From Marivita lacus (GTDB lineage: Bacteria; Pseudomonadota; Alphaproteobacteria; Rhodobacterales; Rhodobacteraceae): a stretch of DNA of 64,000 nt. The stretch spans positions 62,001 through 126,000 of the forward strand of contig NZ_BMFC01000004.1 in assembly GCF_014637725.1 (NCBI RefSeq), given 5' to 3'. Position numbers and translations under genes: made by a program. This document shows, piece by piece, positions 1-8,176 of this stretch. Numbering within the stretch: position 1 is the first letter of the stretch; each line of letters opens with the position of its first letter. The notes below the pieces were generated by a model, which saw only the letters and a program-made list of their open reading frames with translations, did no database searches and was not told where the DNA came from.

Positions 1-234
1 CGCTTCGATCAGCGCGGTGCGCCGTTCCAGATCGGCTTGGGTGCCCCCCGTCCAGATCGGTTCGAACCCGCGTTCGCGGTAGAAGGCGGCGATCTGGTCA
101 TCCCCGGACACGTTTTCAGCCACGGCCTGATGGAACGCCGTCACCTGCACGGCACCGGCACCTTGCGGTGCGAGGGTGCTGGTCGCCAGCAAGGCAATCA
201 CTGCTGCGCCGCGCAAAAACGTCCGGTGGGTCAT
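1..234 (-). CDS. L,D-transpeptidase family protein, N-terminal part (cut by window edge)
   Basis: Only the first 78 codons are inside the window. The protein starts MTHRTFLRGAAVIALLATST, an export signal with an Arg and a hydrophobic stretch. It continues with the motif AFYRERGFEPIWTGG, typical of the scaffold region of YcbB-type murein L,D-transpeptidases, which make 3-3 cross-links in periplasmic peptidoglycan. The YkuD catalytic domain would lie beyond the window. It is divergent from the DUF882/YcbK-like gene at 590, a pairing common in Rhodobacteraceae, and this supports the call. The function is inferred from the N-terminus alone. Confidence 0.7.
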   Translation of the reverse strand, partial: MTHRTFLRGAAVIALLATSTLAPQGAGAVQVTAFHQAVAENVSGDDQIAAFYRERGFEPIWTGGTQADLERRTALIEA

Positions 235-589
235 CCAATGTCTCCCAAGTTACGTGATACCAACGAAAAATATCGCCTTACCGTTCCCCATCGTCTTGCC
301 GCCCAAAGAGAGTGTCCATTCACAAAATGTTTGGTTTCGCGTTTTAAGAGCGACCTGAGGCACCGGTGCATCGGCCGGTTCGGCACCGCGAGCGGGTATA
401 GAGTAACTTTAACACAGTTTGGTGATTTAAGCAGGAACTTGCCGAAAACCCTTGATCGGGAATTTTCCCGGGAACTTTCGGTTTTTTTGGGATTCGGGAT
501 GTGTCATAGTTTCTGCACGGTACGGACTCGGCAGGCCCACGGAACGGCGCGGGCAACAGGAACATCGAAAACGGGACAGGCACTTTTCA
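235..589. other. Intergenic region between divergent cell-wall genes
   Basis: These 355 bases separate two divergent genes and must hold both promoters. The sequence is AT-richer than its flanks. A short dyad, GGGAA-TT-TTCCC, lies near 458-469 and is followed by a T-run near 482-488. No coding frame here shows convincing protein character, and I could not assign a promoter with confidence. Confidence 0.5.
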
Positions 590-1159
590 ATGACTGATAC
601 GGTATCTGGCGGCTTTACGCGCCGTGCTTTGCTGGGCGCATTTGCGGCAACGGCAGTCACTGCGGCACCAACCTTTGCGAATGCAGCAGGTTTCCTGCGC
701 GGTGGGGGCGATATCCGACGGATCAAGATGTATTCGGGCCGCACCGGTGAACGGATCGACATGATCTACTGGATCGAGGGCGATTACATCGCGGACGCCA
801 TCAAGGAAGTGCATCACTTCATGCGCGATTGGCGCACCGATGACGTGAAATACATCGATCTGCGCACCATCGACATCATGGCAGCGGCGCACAACATGCT
901 GGATGTGTCCGAACCCTACATGCTTCTGAGCGGCTATCGCAGCCCGCAAACCAATGCCATGCTGCGCAGCCGCAGTTCCGGCGTTGCCAAGAATTCGCTC
1001 CATCTCAAGGGTCAGGCAGCCGATTTGCGCCTCAACTCGCGGTCTGTCAGCCAGATGGCGCGGGCGGCAGCGGCGTGTCAGGCGGGCGGTGTCGGTCGCT
1101 ATTCGGGGTCGAACTTTGTCCATATGGATTGCGGCCCGGTGCGCGTCTGGGGCGGCTGA
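590..1159 (+). CDS. DUF882 / YcbK-like M15-family murein peptidase, Tat-exported
   Basis: The 189-residue protein has an N-terminal twin-arginine signal (TRRALLGAFAATAVTAAP). Its C-terminal domain is related to zinc D,D-/L,D-carboxypeptidases of the M15 type. The metal-ligand pattern HxxGxAxD is seen at H138-D145 (HLKGQAAD), and the second HxD at H178-D180 (HMDCG). The product probably trims or modifies peptidoglycan in the periplasm. An in-frame upstream extension to 452 was rejected because the Tat signal fits the ATG at 590. The gene is divergent from the L,D-transpeptidase gene, consistent with a shared cell-wall role. The substrate is not known. Confidence 0.85.
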   Translation: MTDTVSGGFTRRALLGAFAATAVTAAPTFANAAGFLRGGGDIRRIKMYSGRTGERIDMIYWIEGDYIADAIKEVHHFMRDWRTDDVKYIDLRTIDIMAAAHNMLDVSEPYMLLSGYRSPQTNAMLRSRSSGVAKNSLHLKGQAADLRLNSRSVSQMARAAAACQAGGVGRYSGSNFVHMDCGPVRVWGG

Positions 1160-1189
1160 CCCCGTCTCACCGATACGCCACGTAATGCA

Positions 1190-1213
1190 AAAGGCTGCCA
1201 TGAGGCAGCCTTT
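1190..1213. terminator. Bidirectional intrinsic terminator
   Basis: A perfect 10-bp stem AAAGGCTGCC / GGCAGCCTTT with loop ATGA lies between two converging genes (DUF882 and the autotransporter). A-rich and T-rich flanks on the two sides allow it to act in both directions. Confidence 0.75.
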
Positions 1214-1257
1214 GTCGTTTCCGGTGGACCGCACGGGGGCCGAAGCCCCCGCCCCGA

Positions 1258-3213
1258 TCAGAACGTCATCTTGTAGGTCACGGCCCCTGTAAAGCCGCGC
1301 GCGCCGTCCAGCCCGATGGAGCTGCTGCCGGACAGGCTCAGGAACGCGCCCGATCCCATCTCCTTGACCACCGATCCGCCGATATACCCCCATGTCTGAT
1401 CCGGGCGCGGTGCGGACACGCTGCCCAGCGTATCGGCGTTCGGACCGAGCGACACGACGAGCGGATCGTCGTTGAAGTCATGTTCGATGGAGCCGCGCAG
1501 GTTGAACACAAGCCCGTCCATGTTGGCGGGCGAAAAGATCGCCGACAGCCCCGCGGTGATCCGGCTCGATTCGTACTCGGTGTCGCCGTAGGACAGGCTT
1601 GCCGCGCCGTCGGATTCGGTGAACCCGTCGACCGAGACCTTTTCCCATGTGTAATGCGCAAACGGGTTCAGGCGCGTGGTGCCGTTCACCGAATAGAGTG
1701 CCCCACCGCCAATGCGGGCAAAGCGGTAGCTGCCGTCAGTGTCGGCGGTGTAGGTTTCGGTCGCCGGTCCAAGCGCAAAGCTGCGGGTGATGTCATCGAC
1801 CTGCATCGTGCCGCCGCCGAAGGCCGCGTTGACGTAATACTTGGGCGACAGGGCGACCTGACCGAACACGACGCCGATCATCAGGTCGCTGTCAAAGCCG
1901 CCCGCGTCATTGTCGAAATCCACCTCTCCGGCGTCAAAGCTGAGGCCCGCGCCGATGGTGGCGTTCGGTGCCACGGCAATATCGGCGCCCAGCTTGAGCA
2001 CCTTTGTCGCGCCTTCGATCCCCGGTGTGACCTGCTGCGCATCGCCTTCGAACCTGCCGAATTCGAGGCTGGCATAGACATCGACCTCGCCCACTTCGCG
2101 GCGGCGCGGGGTGCCGTTCTCGTCGGTGGTGAACAACACGGTCGGGTTCATGCGGTTCTCGATGGACAGCCCGTGCTGGCGCAGCGCGGTCATCGTCGCC
2201 ACGGAAATCGCACCGGTCTGCGTCGCGGCCTGAAGCCCGGCAAAGGCAGCCTGACCGAAGATCTGGTGTGCCGAGGTCGTGGGATGCACCCCGTCGGCGA
2301 ACACCCTGTCTTCGCTGTCGGCGCTGGCATTGATGCCCTGAACACAACTGATCGCGTTGCCGCTACAGGCGGGGACGGTCGCGGCATTCGGCGCGGAAAA
2401 GCCGTAGCGGACCGGGTTGTCCTGCACCGCCGTCAGCAGTTTGCCCGCATCAACGACGACGGCACGGTCACCTATCGACGCCAGCAGCGTGGCATTGAAC
2501 GTGTCTGCGAGGCTTGTCTGCAGCGCCGCGCCCTGCGGCCCCAGCGACAGGCCAAACGGCGTCGCGCCGATGTCGGGGATGGTGACCACGATCACCGACT
2601 CTGCCCCGGCCGCCTTGACCCGGTCGACAAGCCCCAAAAGGTCGGTCGCCGCCTGCGCCATGTTGGCCGCCGCATCCTGTGGCGCGATCAGGCCTCCGCC
2701 CACCGCCCCGGCCTGAGTGAAGACATCATTGGCTCCACCCCAGAGGATCACCAGGTCGTTGTCGCCCAGCGTCGGGCGGTCGGCCAGCATCCGGTCCACC
2801 TGTTCGGACAGGGGCCGTGTTGTGACGCCCAGCGACGGATTGAAGCCGATGCCCTGCGGATCCGTGACCCGTGACCCGCCTTCGGCATAGATCGTGCCGC
2901 CCAGCGCCACTTCACCCTGTCCGGCCAGCGGGACCGAGGAATAGAGGTTTGGCCCAAGATCAAGCCCGAGAGAGCGGCCAAGCACTTCGCCATAGGTCAG
3001 CGACGAGCCATCGGGGGCATTGGTCAGGAACTTGTAATTGATGACCGGCAGCGCGCCCATGCCACCCGCGATCACCGATTGCGAATAGGCCCCCGCATCA
3101 CTGAGCGAGTCGCCGATGATGAACACATCATCAAAGCGCAGCTCTTCTGCGGCGGCGAGACCGGCAAGCCCTGTCAGCATCGTGCTCGCAAGGGCGAGTG
3201 TCTTGAAAGTCAT
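1258..3213 (-). CDS. GDSL/SGNH esterase autotransporter (type Va secretion)
   Basis: The 651-residue protein starts with a Sec signal (cleavage near residue 22). A GDSL hydrolase domain follows: block I IIGDSLSDAG with nucleophile S36, block III GGANDVF near residue 155, and block V DGVHPT near residue 310. From about residue 375 the protein is a beta-barrel autotransporter domain ending in the expected terminal phenylalanine (TYKMTF). The layout matches EstA/ApeE-type outer-membrane esterases that keep the esterase tethered at the surface. A strong ribosome site (GGAGGAAACCC) precedes the ATG. It has its own transcription unit. The natural ester substrate cannot be read from the sequence. 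Confidence 0.9.
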   Translation of the reverse strand: MTFKTLALASTMLTGLAGLAAAEELRFDDVFIIGDSLSDAGAYSQSVIAGGMGALPVINYKFLTNAPDGSSLTYGEVLGRSLGLDLGPNLYSSVPLAGQGEVALGGTIYAEGGSRVTDPQGIGFNPSLGVTTRPLSEQVDRMLADRPTLGDNDLVILWGGANDVFTQAGAVGGGLIAPQDAAANMAQAATDLLGLVDRVKAAGAESVIVVTIPDIGATPFGLSLGPQGAALQTSLADTFNATLLASIGDRAVVVDAGKLLTAVQDNPVRYGFSAPNAATVPACSGNAISCVQGINASADSEDRVFADGVHPTTSAHQIFGQAAFAGLQAATQTGAISVATMTALRQHGLSIENRMNPTVLFTTDENGTPRRREVGEVDVYASLEFGRFEGDAQQVTPGIEGATKVLKLGADIAVAPNATIGAGLSFDAGEVDFDNDAGGFDSDLMIGVVFGQVALSPKYYVNAAFGGGTMQVDDITRSFALGPATETYTADTDGSYRFARIGGGALYSVNGTTRLNPFAHYTWEKVSVDGFTESDGAASLSYGDTEYESSRITAGLSAIFSPANMDGLVFNLRGSIEHDFNDDPLVVSLGPNADTLGSVSAPRPDQTWGYIGGSVVKEMGSGAFLSLSGSSSIGLDGARGFTGAVTYKMTF

Positions 3214-3394
3214 GGGTTTCCTCCAGTCAGCGGCTTTTTGCTGCCATTATGTAATGGCGAGTGAACAGACCGGAGGGGCCACAAGTCAACGTAAAACTGT
3301 ATTGCGCGACCGAAGTTACGCTAGGTGACGTGATGCGGAAGCAGGTCAAGTGCGCGCCCCTCGACCTGTTTTCCGTGAGGGGCGCGGGACAGGA

Positions 3395-4762
3395 TCAGGT
3401 CGACAACTCAGCGGAGAACCCGTCGAGGCTGCGTTCAACCACCGACAGGATCTCGCGGATCTGCGGTGCCTTGATGATCAGCGGCGGGCAGAAGGCCATG
3501 GCGTCCATCATGTTGCGCGAAATCAACCCGTTCTTGAGGAAATGCACGTTCAGCCCCGCACCCAGCTTGCCGGGGGCAAACTCGTCCTTGCGGCCTTCGG
3601 GGGCGACGATCTCCAATGCGGCGATGAGGCCGACGCCGCGCGCTTCGCCCACCAGCGGGTGATCGGTGAATTTGGCCAGTCCAGCCTGCAATTCGGCCCC
3701 GCGTTCGGCGGCATTGTCCACGAGATTGCGTTCTTCGATGATGCTCAGGTTTTCAAGCGCCACCGCAGCCCCCACCGGATGCGCGCCGCCGGTATAGCCG
3801 TGACCCAGCACGCCGATGCGCCCGGATTCGTCGGCGATGGGCGCATAGACCTCTTCGGTCATCATGAAGGCCGAGAACGGGAAGTAGGACGAGGTGATCT
3901 GCTTGGACATGGTCATGATGTCGGGCTTGATGTTGTAGGTTTCACAGCCAAACATCCTGCCGGTGCGACCAAACCCACAAATCACCTCGTCGGCGATCAG
4001 CAGGATCTCGTACTTGCCCAGAACCTTCTGGATCTTCTCCCAATAGGTCTTGGGGGGAACCACCACGCCACCTGCGCCCATCAGAGGTTCGGCGATGAAG
4101 GCGGCGATCGTGTCGGGCCCTTCGGCCTGGATCATCGCATCGAGGTCGTCGGCACAGCGGGTCGCGAACTGTTCCTCGCTCTCGCCCTCCTGCCCCTCGC
4201 GCCAGTAATGCGGGCAGGTGGTGTGCAGGATGCCCGGCAGCGGCAGGTCGAAGGATTTGTGGTTATAGGGAAGCCCGGTCATCGATGCGGAGGCAATCGT
4301 GACCCCGTGATAGCCGCGAATGCGCGAGATCACCTTTTTCTTCTCCGGCTTGCCCATGGAGTTGGAGCGGTACCAGACCATCTTGAGGATCGTGTCGTTC
4401 GCCTCGGACCCGGAATTGGTGAAGAACACCTTGCTCATCGGCACCGGCGCCATGCCGATCAGCTTTTCCGCCAGATCGATCGCAGGCCCGTGCGAGCGAT
4501 GCGCGAAGTTGTGGTAATAAGGCAGCTTGCTCATCTGCCGTGTCGCGGCGTCGATCAGGCGCTGTTCATTGAAGCCGACCGCCACGCTCCAGAGGCCGGA
4601 CATGCCCTCGATATACTTGTTGCCATGGGTGTCGAAGACGTGCACGCCCTCGCCCCGGTCCATGATCAGCGGGCCGTTCTGTTCATGCACGCGCGGGTTG
4701 GTATAGCCGTGGAAATGATAGGCGATGTCGCGGGCTTCGTCGGAATTCGGGCGCAGATCCAT
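3395..4762 (-). CDS. Class III PLP aminotransferase (aspartate aminotransferase family, omega-amino donor)
   Basis: This is a class III (omega) aminotransferase of about 455 residues. It has the PLP-phosphate motif NSGSEAND, the ring-stacking DEV (LLIADEVICGFGRTG) and the PLP lysine in MTMSKQITSS (K287 from this start). Family members transfer terminal amino groups of putrescine, beta-alanine or similar amines to pyruvate. The divergent neighbour is an acetylpolyamine amidohydrolase, so a role in polyamine or diamine breakdown is plausible. That is inference from context. Two in-frame ATGs are possible: 4771, and 4762, which has a GAAAG about 9 nt upstream and was chosen. The first is three residues longer. 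Confidence 0.85.
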   Translation of the reverse strand: MDLRPNSDEARDIAYHFHGYTNPRVHEQNGPLIMDRGEGVHVFDTHGNKYIEGMSGLWSVAVGFNEQRLIDAATRQMSKLPYYHNFAHRSHGPAIDLAEKLIGMAPVPMSKVFFTNSGSEANDTILKMVWYRSNSMGKPEKKKVISRIRGYHGVTIASASMTGLPYNHKSFDLPLPGILHTTCPHYWREGQEGESEEQFATRCADDLDAMIQAEGPDTIAAFIAEPLMGAGGVVVPPKTYWEKIQKVLGKYEILLIADEVICGFGRTGRMFGCETYNIKPDIMTMSKQITSSYFPFSAFMMTEEVYAPIADESGRIGVLGHGYTGGAHPVGAAVALENLSIIEERNLVDNAAERGAELQAGLAKFTDHPLVGEARGVGLIAALEIVAPEGRKDEFAPGKLGAGLNVHFLKNGLISRNMMDAMAFCPPLIIKAPQIREILSVVERSLDGFSAELST

Positions 4763-4888
4763 GGGGCACATCTTTCACAATGTCGGAAGGTCTCGCGATA
4801 CTGGTAACGGGTCCGGGGCTGGCATGGCAAGCCGGATCGCGGCATGATGGGCTGACATAACGACCCAGATGACGTCAGGAGATCTTGC

Positions 4889-5920
4889 TTGAAAACCTAT
4901 TTCGACCCGCGCCAGCTTGGCCACCGTCCCGAGGTCTATTACCGGGGCGGCGCGCCGATGCCGCATCCCGAACAGCCCGAACGCGCGATCCTGCTGCGCG
5001 ACATGCTGCTGGCAAACGGGTTTTCGGTCGACGCGCCCGGTGATTTCGGTACCGGGCCGATCAAGGCGGTGCACGACCCCGCCTATGTCGACTTCTTCGT
5101 AGATGCCCATGCCCGCTTTCTGGCCGAGGCTCCCGAGGGCGCGATGGGCATCCCGACGCGCCATCCCGGCACGCGGCGCGGGCGCTGCCCCACCGACATC
5201 AACGGCGCAATGGGCTGGTGGATGACCGACACCTCCACGCCGCTGACCGCCGACACCTATCCGTCGATCTACTGGTCGGCGCAAACCGCGCTTGCCGCTG
5301 CGGATGACGTGATCAAAGGTGCCCGCGCCGCCTATGGGCTAAGCCGCCCGCCGGGCCATCATGCGATGAAGGACTGCGCCAACGGGTTCTGTTTCTTCAA
5401 CAACGCCGCCATCGCCGCGCATCACCTGCGGGGCACATGGGACAAGGTGGCGCTGCTGGATGTGGATGTGCATACCGGCAATGGCAGCCTCGACATCTTC
5501 TACGACCGGGGCGACGTGTTCTTCTGCTCATTGCATCCTGACCCCGCGGTCTATCCGACCTTCTACCTTGGCTATGCCGACGAAACCGGCGAAGGTGACG
5601 GCGCGGGGGCCACGCGCAACGAAGTGCTGAACATGGGCGATGGCGAGACCGAAGTGCTGGCGGCCCTTGACCGGGGGATTGCCGCGATCCAGGCGTTCGG
5701 CGCAGAGGCGCTGGTGGTGTCATTGGGCTTTGACATGGCAGCCGACGATCCGCTGGCGGCGGTGCAGGTCTATGCGGATGGCTTTGCCGAGATGGCCCGC
5801 CGCATCGCCGCGATGGGTCTGCCGACAGTGCTCATTCAGGAGGGCGGCTATCTTGGCCCATCGCTGCGCGATAATGCCCAAGGATTCCTGACCACGTTCC
5901 GCAACGCCATCGATGGCTAG
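4889..5920 (+). CDS. Acetylpolyamine amidohydrolase / class II histone-deacetylase-like
   Basis: The 343-residue protein is a full-length arginase-fold deacetylase. The sequence shows the paired histidines RPPGHHAM (H157, H158), the zinc site DVDVHTGNG (D193, H195) and GFDMAADD (D282), and the transition-state tyrosine in EGGY (Y321). The N-terminus (YYRGGAPMPHPEQPERA) resembles bacterial acetylpolyamine amidohydrolases, which remove acetyl groups from N-acetylputrescine or related amines. Translation starts at a TTG; the choice rests on AGGAGA at 4877-4882, 6 nt upstream. It is divergent from an omega-aminotransferase gene. Its 3' end overlaps the converging GNAT gene by 4 bases. Confidence 0.85.
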   Translation: MKTYFDPRQLGHRPEVYYRGGAPMPHPEQPERAILLRDMLLANGFSVDAPGDFGTGPIKAVHDPAYVDFFVDAHARFLAEAPEGAMGIPTRHPGTRRGRCPTDINGAMGWWMTDTSTPLTADTYPSIYWSAQTALAAADDVIKGARAAYGLSRPPGHHAMKDCANGFCFFNNAAIAAHHLRGTWDKVALLDVDVHTGNGSLDIFYDRGDVFFCSLHPDPAVYPTFYLGYADETGEGDGAGATRNEVLNMGDGETEVLAALDRGIAAIQAFGAEALVVSLGFDMAADDPLAAVQVYADGFAEMARRIAAMGLPTVLIQEGGYLGPSLRDNAQGFLTTFRNAIDG

Positions 5921-6600
5921 GCGCGGGCGAGGAGGTACGCGTTCTGTGACCGGTCGAACCCTGCGATCTGCAATCCGTCGGCAAAGGCGCCTTCCAACGC
6001 CGTGCGAATGCGCAGACGTTCGGCAAGGGCCGCGCCGGGATCATCCAAGGCAAGCTTTGCGAAATCGGCAGGGATTGGCACCGTTCCGGCGGGTGTGGCC
6101 TCTGCATCCGCAGGCCGCGTCAAATCCCACTCGGCCAGCAACCGATCCGAAGGTAACCCCGCGTTGATGCCCTCCATCACGCCGTAATAATCGCGGTAAT
6201 AGGTCCGCGCGGTGGCCCCGAGCCGGTGAATGTTCAGCACCGCATTGGCGCGCCGCGCCGGATCATAGGTCCAGCGCACCCGGCTGATGCCGCGCGCAAG
6301 GCACCACTCCTTCTGATAAAGCTTCATCCGCAGGCCAAGCCCCTGCCCCTGCCAGTCGGGATGCACCCCCAGCCGGTGCGAATGCTGCGCAGCAGACTCG
6401 CTGGTCGGAAAGGCGAACAGGAACGCCACCATCCGGCCCCCGTCAAAGGCCCCGGCGACCAGCCCGCCCTCGTGCTGGATTGCCAGCAACATGTCGGAAT
6501 TGTCGGGCGGATCATCCGCACCCCAGACCGCGCGCTGGAACGCCTCGGACGCCTTCATCTCGGCCAGCGAGGCCAGATCGCGCAGCACCAGACCGGTCAT
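5917..6600 (-). CDS. GNAT-family N-acyltransferase (COG3375-like)
   Basis: The 227-residue protein contains an acyl-CoA-binding GNAT core, with the pyrophosphate loop HPDWQGQGLGLRMK near residues 80-95 and the following helix rich in conserved residues (KEWCLARGISRVRWTYDP). Its start overlaps the 3' end of the enolase-superfamily gene by 4 bases, so the two are probably translationally coupled. In Geobacillus, an NSAR is encoded with a GNAT succinyltransferase and a deacylase that together convert D- to L-amino acids. This protein may be such an N-acylating partner. The acyl donor and acceptor are not deducible. Confidence 0.75.
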   Translation of the reverse strand: MTGLVLRDLASLAEMKASEAFQRAVWGADDPPDNSDMLLAIQHEGGLVAGAFDGGRMVAFLFAFPTSESAAQHSHRLGVHPDWQGQGLGLRMKLYQKEWCLARGISRVRWTYDPARRANAVLNIHRLGATARTYYRDYYGVMEGINAGLPSDRLLAEWDLTRPADAEATPAGTVPIPADFAKLALDDPGAALAERLRIRTALEGAFADGLQIAGFDRSQNAYLLARA

Positions 6601-7739
6601 GCGGTCCAGACCTCGATCACCTCGGACACCGCATCCAGCGCCACATGATCCAGCGTCACCCCGATCCCCGGCCCCGGTGGCACCGGCATCAGCCCGTCCG
6701 TCGCCTCGAGCGGTTCGTTCACGATATCGCGCGCGAAATAACGGCTGGCGCTTGATGTGTCGCCGGGCTTGGTGAAGTTGGGCAGCGTCGCGAGGTGGAT
6801 GTTATGCGCCCGCCCCACCCCGCTTTCGAGCATGCCGCCGCACCAGACCGGCGCGCCGAAGGCAGCACTCACATCATGGATCGCGCGCGCTTCGGCAATC
6901 CCTCCGACGCGGCCCACCTTGATGTTGATGACCCGCGCAGCACCCATTTGCAGCGCGATGCGCGCGTCCTTGGCGGTGCGGATGCTCTCGTCGAGACAGA
7001 TCGCGGTGTTCAGCGCTGCCTGCACCTGCACGTGATCGAGGATGTCGTCGAAGGCCAGGGGCTGTTCGATGTAATCAAGGTCGAACGCATCCATCCCGCG
7101 CAGGACCGGCAGGTCGGACAGCGTGTAGTCGGTGTTGGCATCGACCGTGAGCTTTATGTCCGGAAATTCGGCACGTACGCCTGCCAGCAACGTCAGATCA
7201 TGCCCCTGTTTGATCTTCAGCTTGACCCGCCGATAGCCCTGCGCCTGCGCCTCGGCGATCCGGTCGAGCGTCACATCCAGCGGCGCGATGCCAAGGCTCA
7301 CCCCCACCTCGATCCGGTCGCGCACACCGCCCAGCAGGTGACAGAGCGGCTGGTTCAGCGACCGCGCCCAGAGGTCCCAGACCGCCATCTCGACCACCGC
7401 CTTGGCCATCCGGTTGCCGCGCCACGGCGCCAGCAGCGGGGCGATGTCCGAAGGGCTGCCGATGCGCAGTCCCACAAGCCTGGGCAGCACCGCGTTGCGC
7501 AAGAGATCCAGCGCCCCAGCGATGGTTTCCTCGAGATAGTCGGGCAGCGGGTCCATCACCCCTTCGGCCATGCCGTCCACACCCTCGCCGCGCAACACCA
7601 GCAGCGGAAAGGTCTTGTGCGTCATCGTCCCGGTGGAGATCACGAAGGGCGTCAGCAGGGGCAGATGCACAAGGCGCAGTTCGGCCCGTTCGATCTTGAT
7701 GGCATGAGTCATGCAACACTGGTAGGACAGAGCACGCAA
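6597..7739 (-). CDS. Enolase-superfamily enzyme of the OSBS / N-succinylamino acid racemase group
   Basis: The 380-residue protein shows the muconate-lactonizing subgroup pattern: KxK bases in RRVKLKIKQG (residues 171-179), magnesium ligands D200 (TVDAN), E225 (IEQPL) and D250 (CLDES), and the second base K274 (INIKVGR). This fits o-succinylbenzoate synthase / N-succinylamino acid racemase proteins. No other menaquinone gene is nearby and a GNAT gene overlaps it, so racemase of an N-acyl amino acid is favoured over menaquinone synthesis. A TTG start is chosen because GGAGGA lies 8 nt before it; an ATG at 7712 has no visible ribosome site and would remove 9 residues. Confidence 0.8.
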   Translation of the reverse strand: MRALSYQCCMTHAIKIERAELRLVHLPLLTPFVISTGTMTHKTFPLLVLRGEGVDGMAEGVMDPLPDYLEETIAGALDLLRNAVLPRLVGLRIGSPSDIAPLLAPWRGNRMAKAVVEMAVWDLWARSLNQPLCHLLGGVRDRIEVGVSLGIAPLDVTLDRIAEAQAQGYRRVKLKIKQGHDLTLLAGVRAEFPDIKLTVDANTDYTLSDLPVLRGMDAFDLDYIEQPLAFDDILDHVQVQAALNTAICLDESIRTAKDARIALQMGAARVINIKVGRVGGIAEARAIHDVSAAFGAPVWCGGMLESGVGRAHNIHLATLPNFTKPGDTSSASRYFARDIVNEPLEATDGLMPVPPGPGIGVTLDHVALDAVSEVIEVWTA

Positions 7740-7781
7740 ACGGGCAATCCTCCGGTTCGGAGAATGTGGTGCAAGTTCAGT

Positions 7782-7994
7782 TCAGACGACCTTCTTGACG
7801 GCAAAGATCGGCCCGTCGGTCCCGCCCATCCCGCGCCCAAGCACATCGACCTGCGTCAACCCGACAGAACTTGGATCGGACAGGTCGAGAACCAGGTAGC
7901 TGGCCGAGGATTTCGTCTGATCGGGAAGCGGCACCTTCCATTGGTTGAGTACCGTCACATCGTCAGCCTGACGAAAGGTGTCGTTGGTGGGCAT
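7782..7994 (-). CDS. Small hypothetical protein (70 residues)
   Basis: A frame of 70 codons begins MPTNDTFRQADDVTVLNQWK and ends PIFAVKKVV. The composition is protein-like and soluble, with no Cys and no membrane segment, and I do not recognise a family. No good ribosome site precedes the ATG. The frame continues upstream without a stop, so the start is uncertain, and the piece could also be the tail of a decayed gene. It lies between the NSAR gene (same strand) and the CAP-domain gene (opposite strand). Confidence 0.35.
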   Translation of the reverse strand: MPTNDTFRQADDVTVLNQWKVPLPDQTKSSASYLVLDLSDPSSVGLTQVDVLGRGMGGTDGPIFAVKKVV

Positions 7995-8176
7995 TCCGGA
8001 GGATGTATTTGTGCTCGCGTGAAAGAAATCTGACCTGGCATCTTTGAAAGCATGCAACCTGGTGATTATCCCGCGGATACATCCGTCAATGGCGGAACGA
8101 ACACCTTTTCCATCGGTTGAGTGGTTGGCGCTATAAACGGGTGACTGCGATGATTGAGCACGGTGGAGGGACGACC

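Noticed and set aside
1480-2874. 464-codon open frame on the plus strand opposite the autotransporter gene
   Set aside because: It is antisense to a well-supported GDSL autotransporter, Arg/Gly/His-rich, without ribosome site or domain. Such frames are common opposite GC-rich genes.
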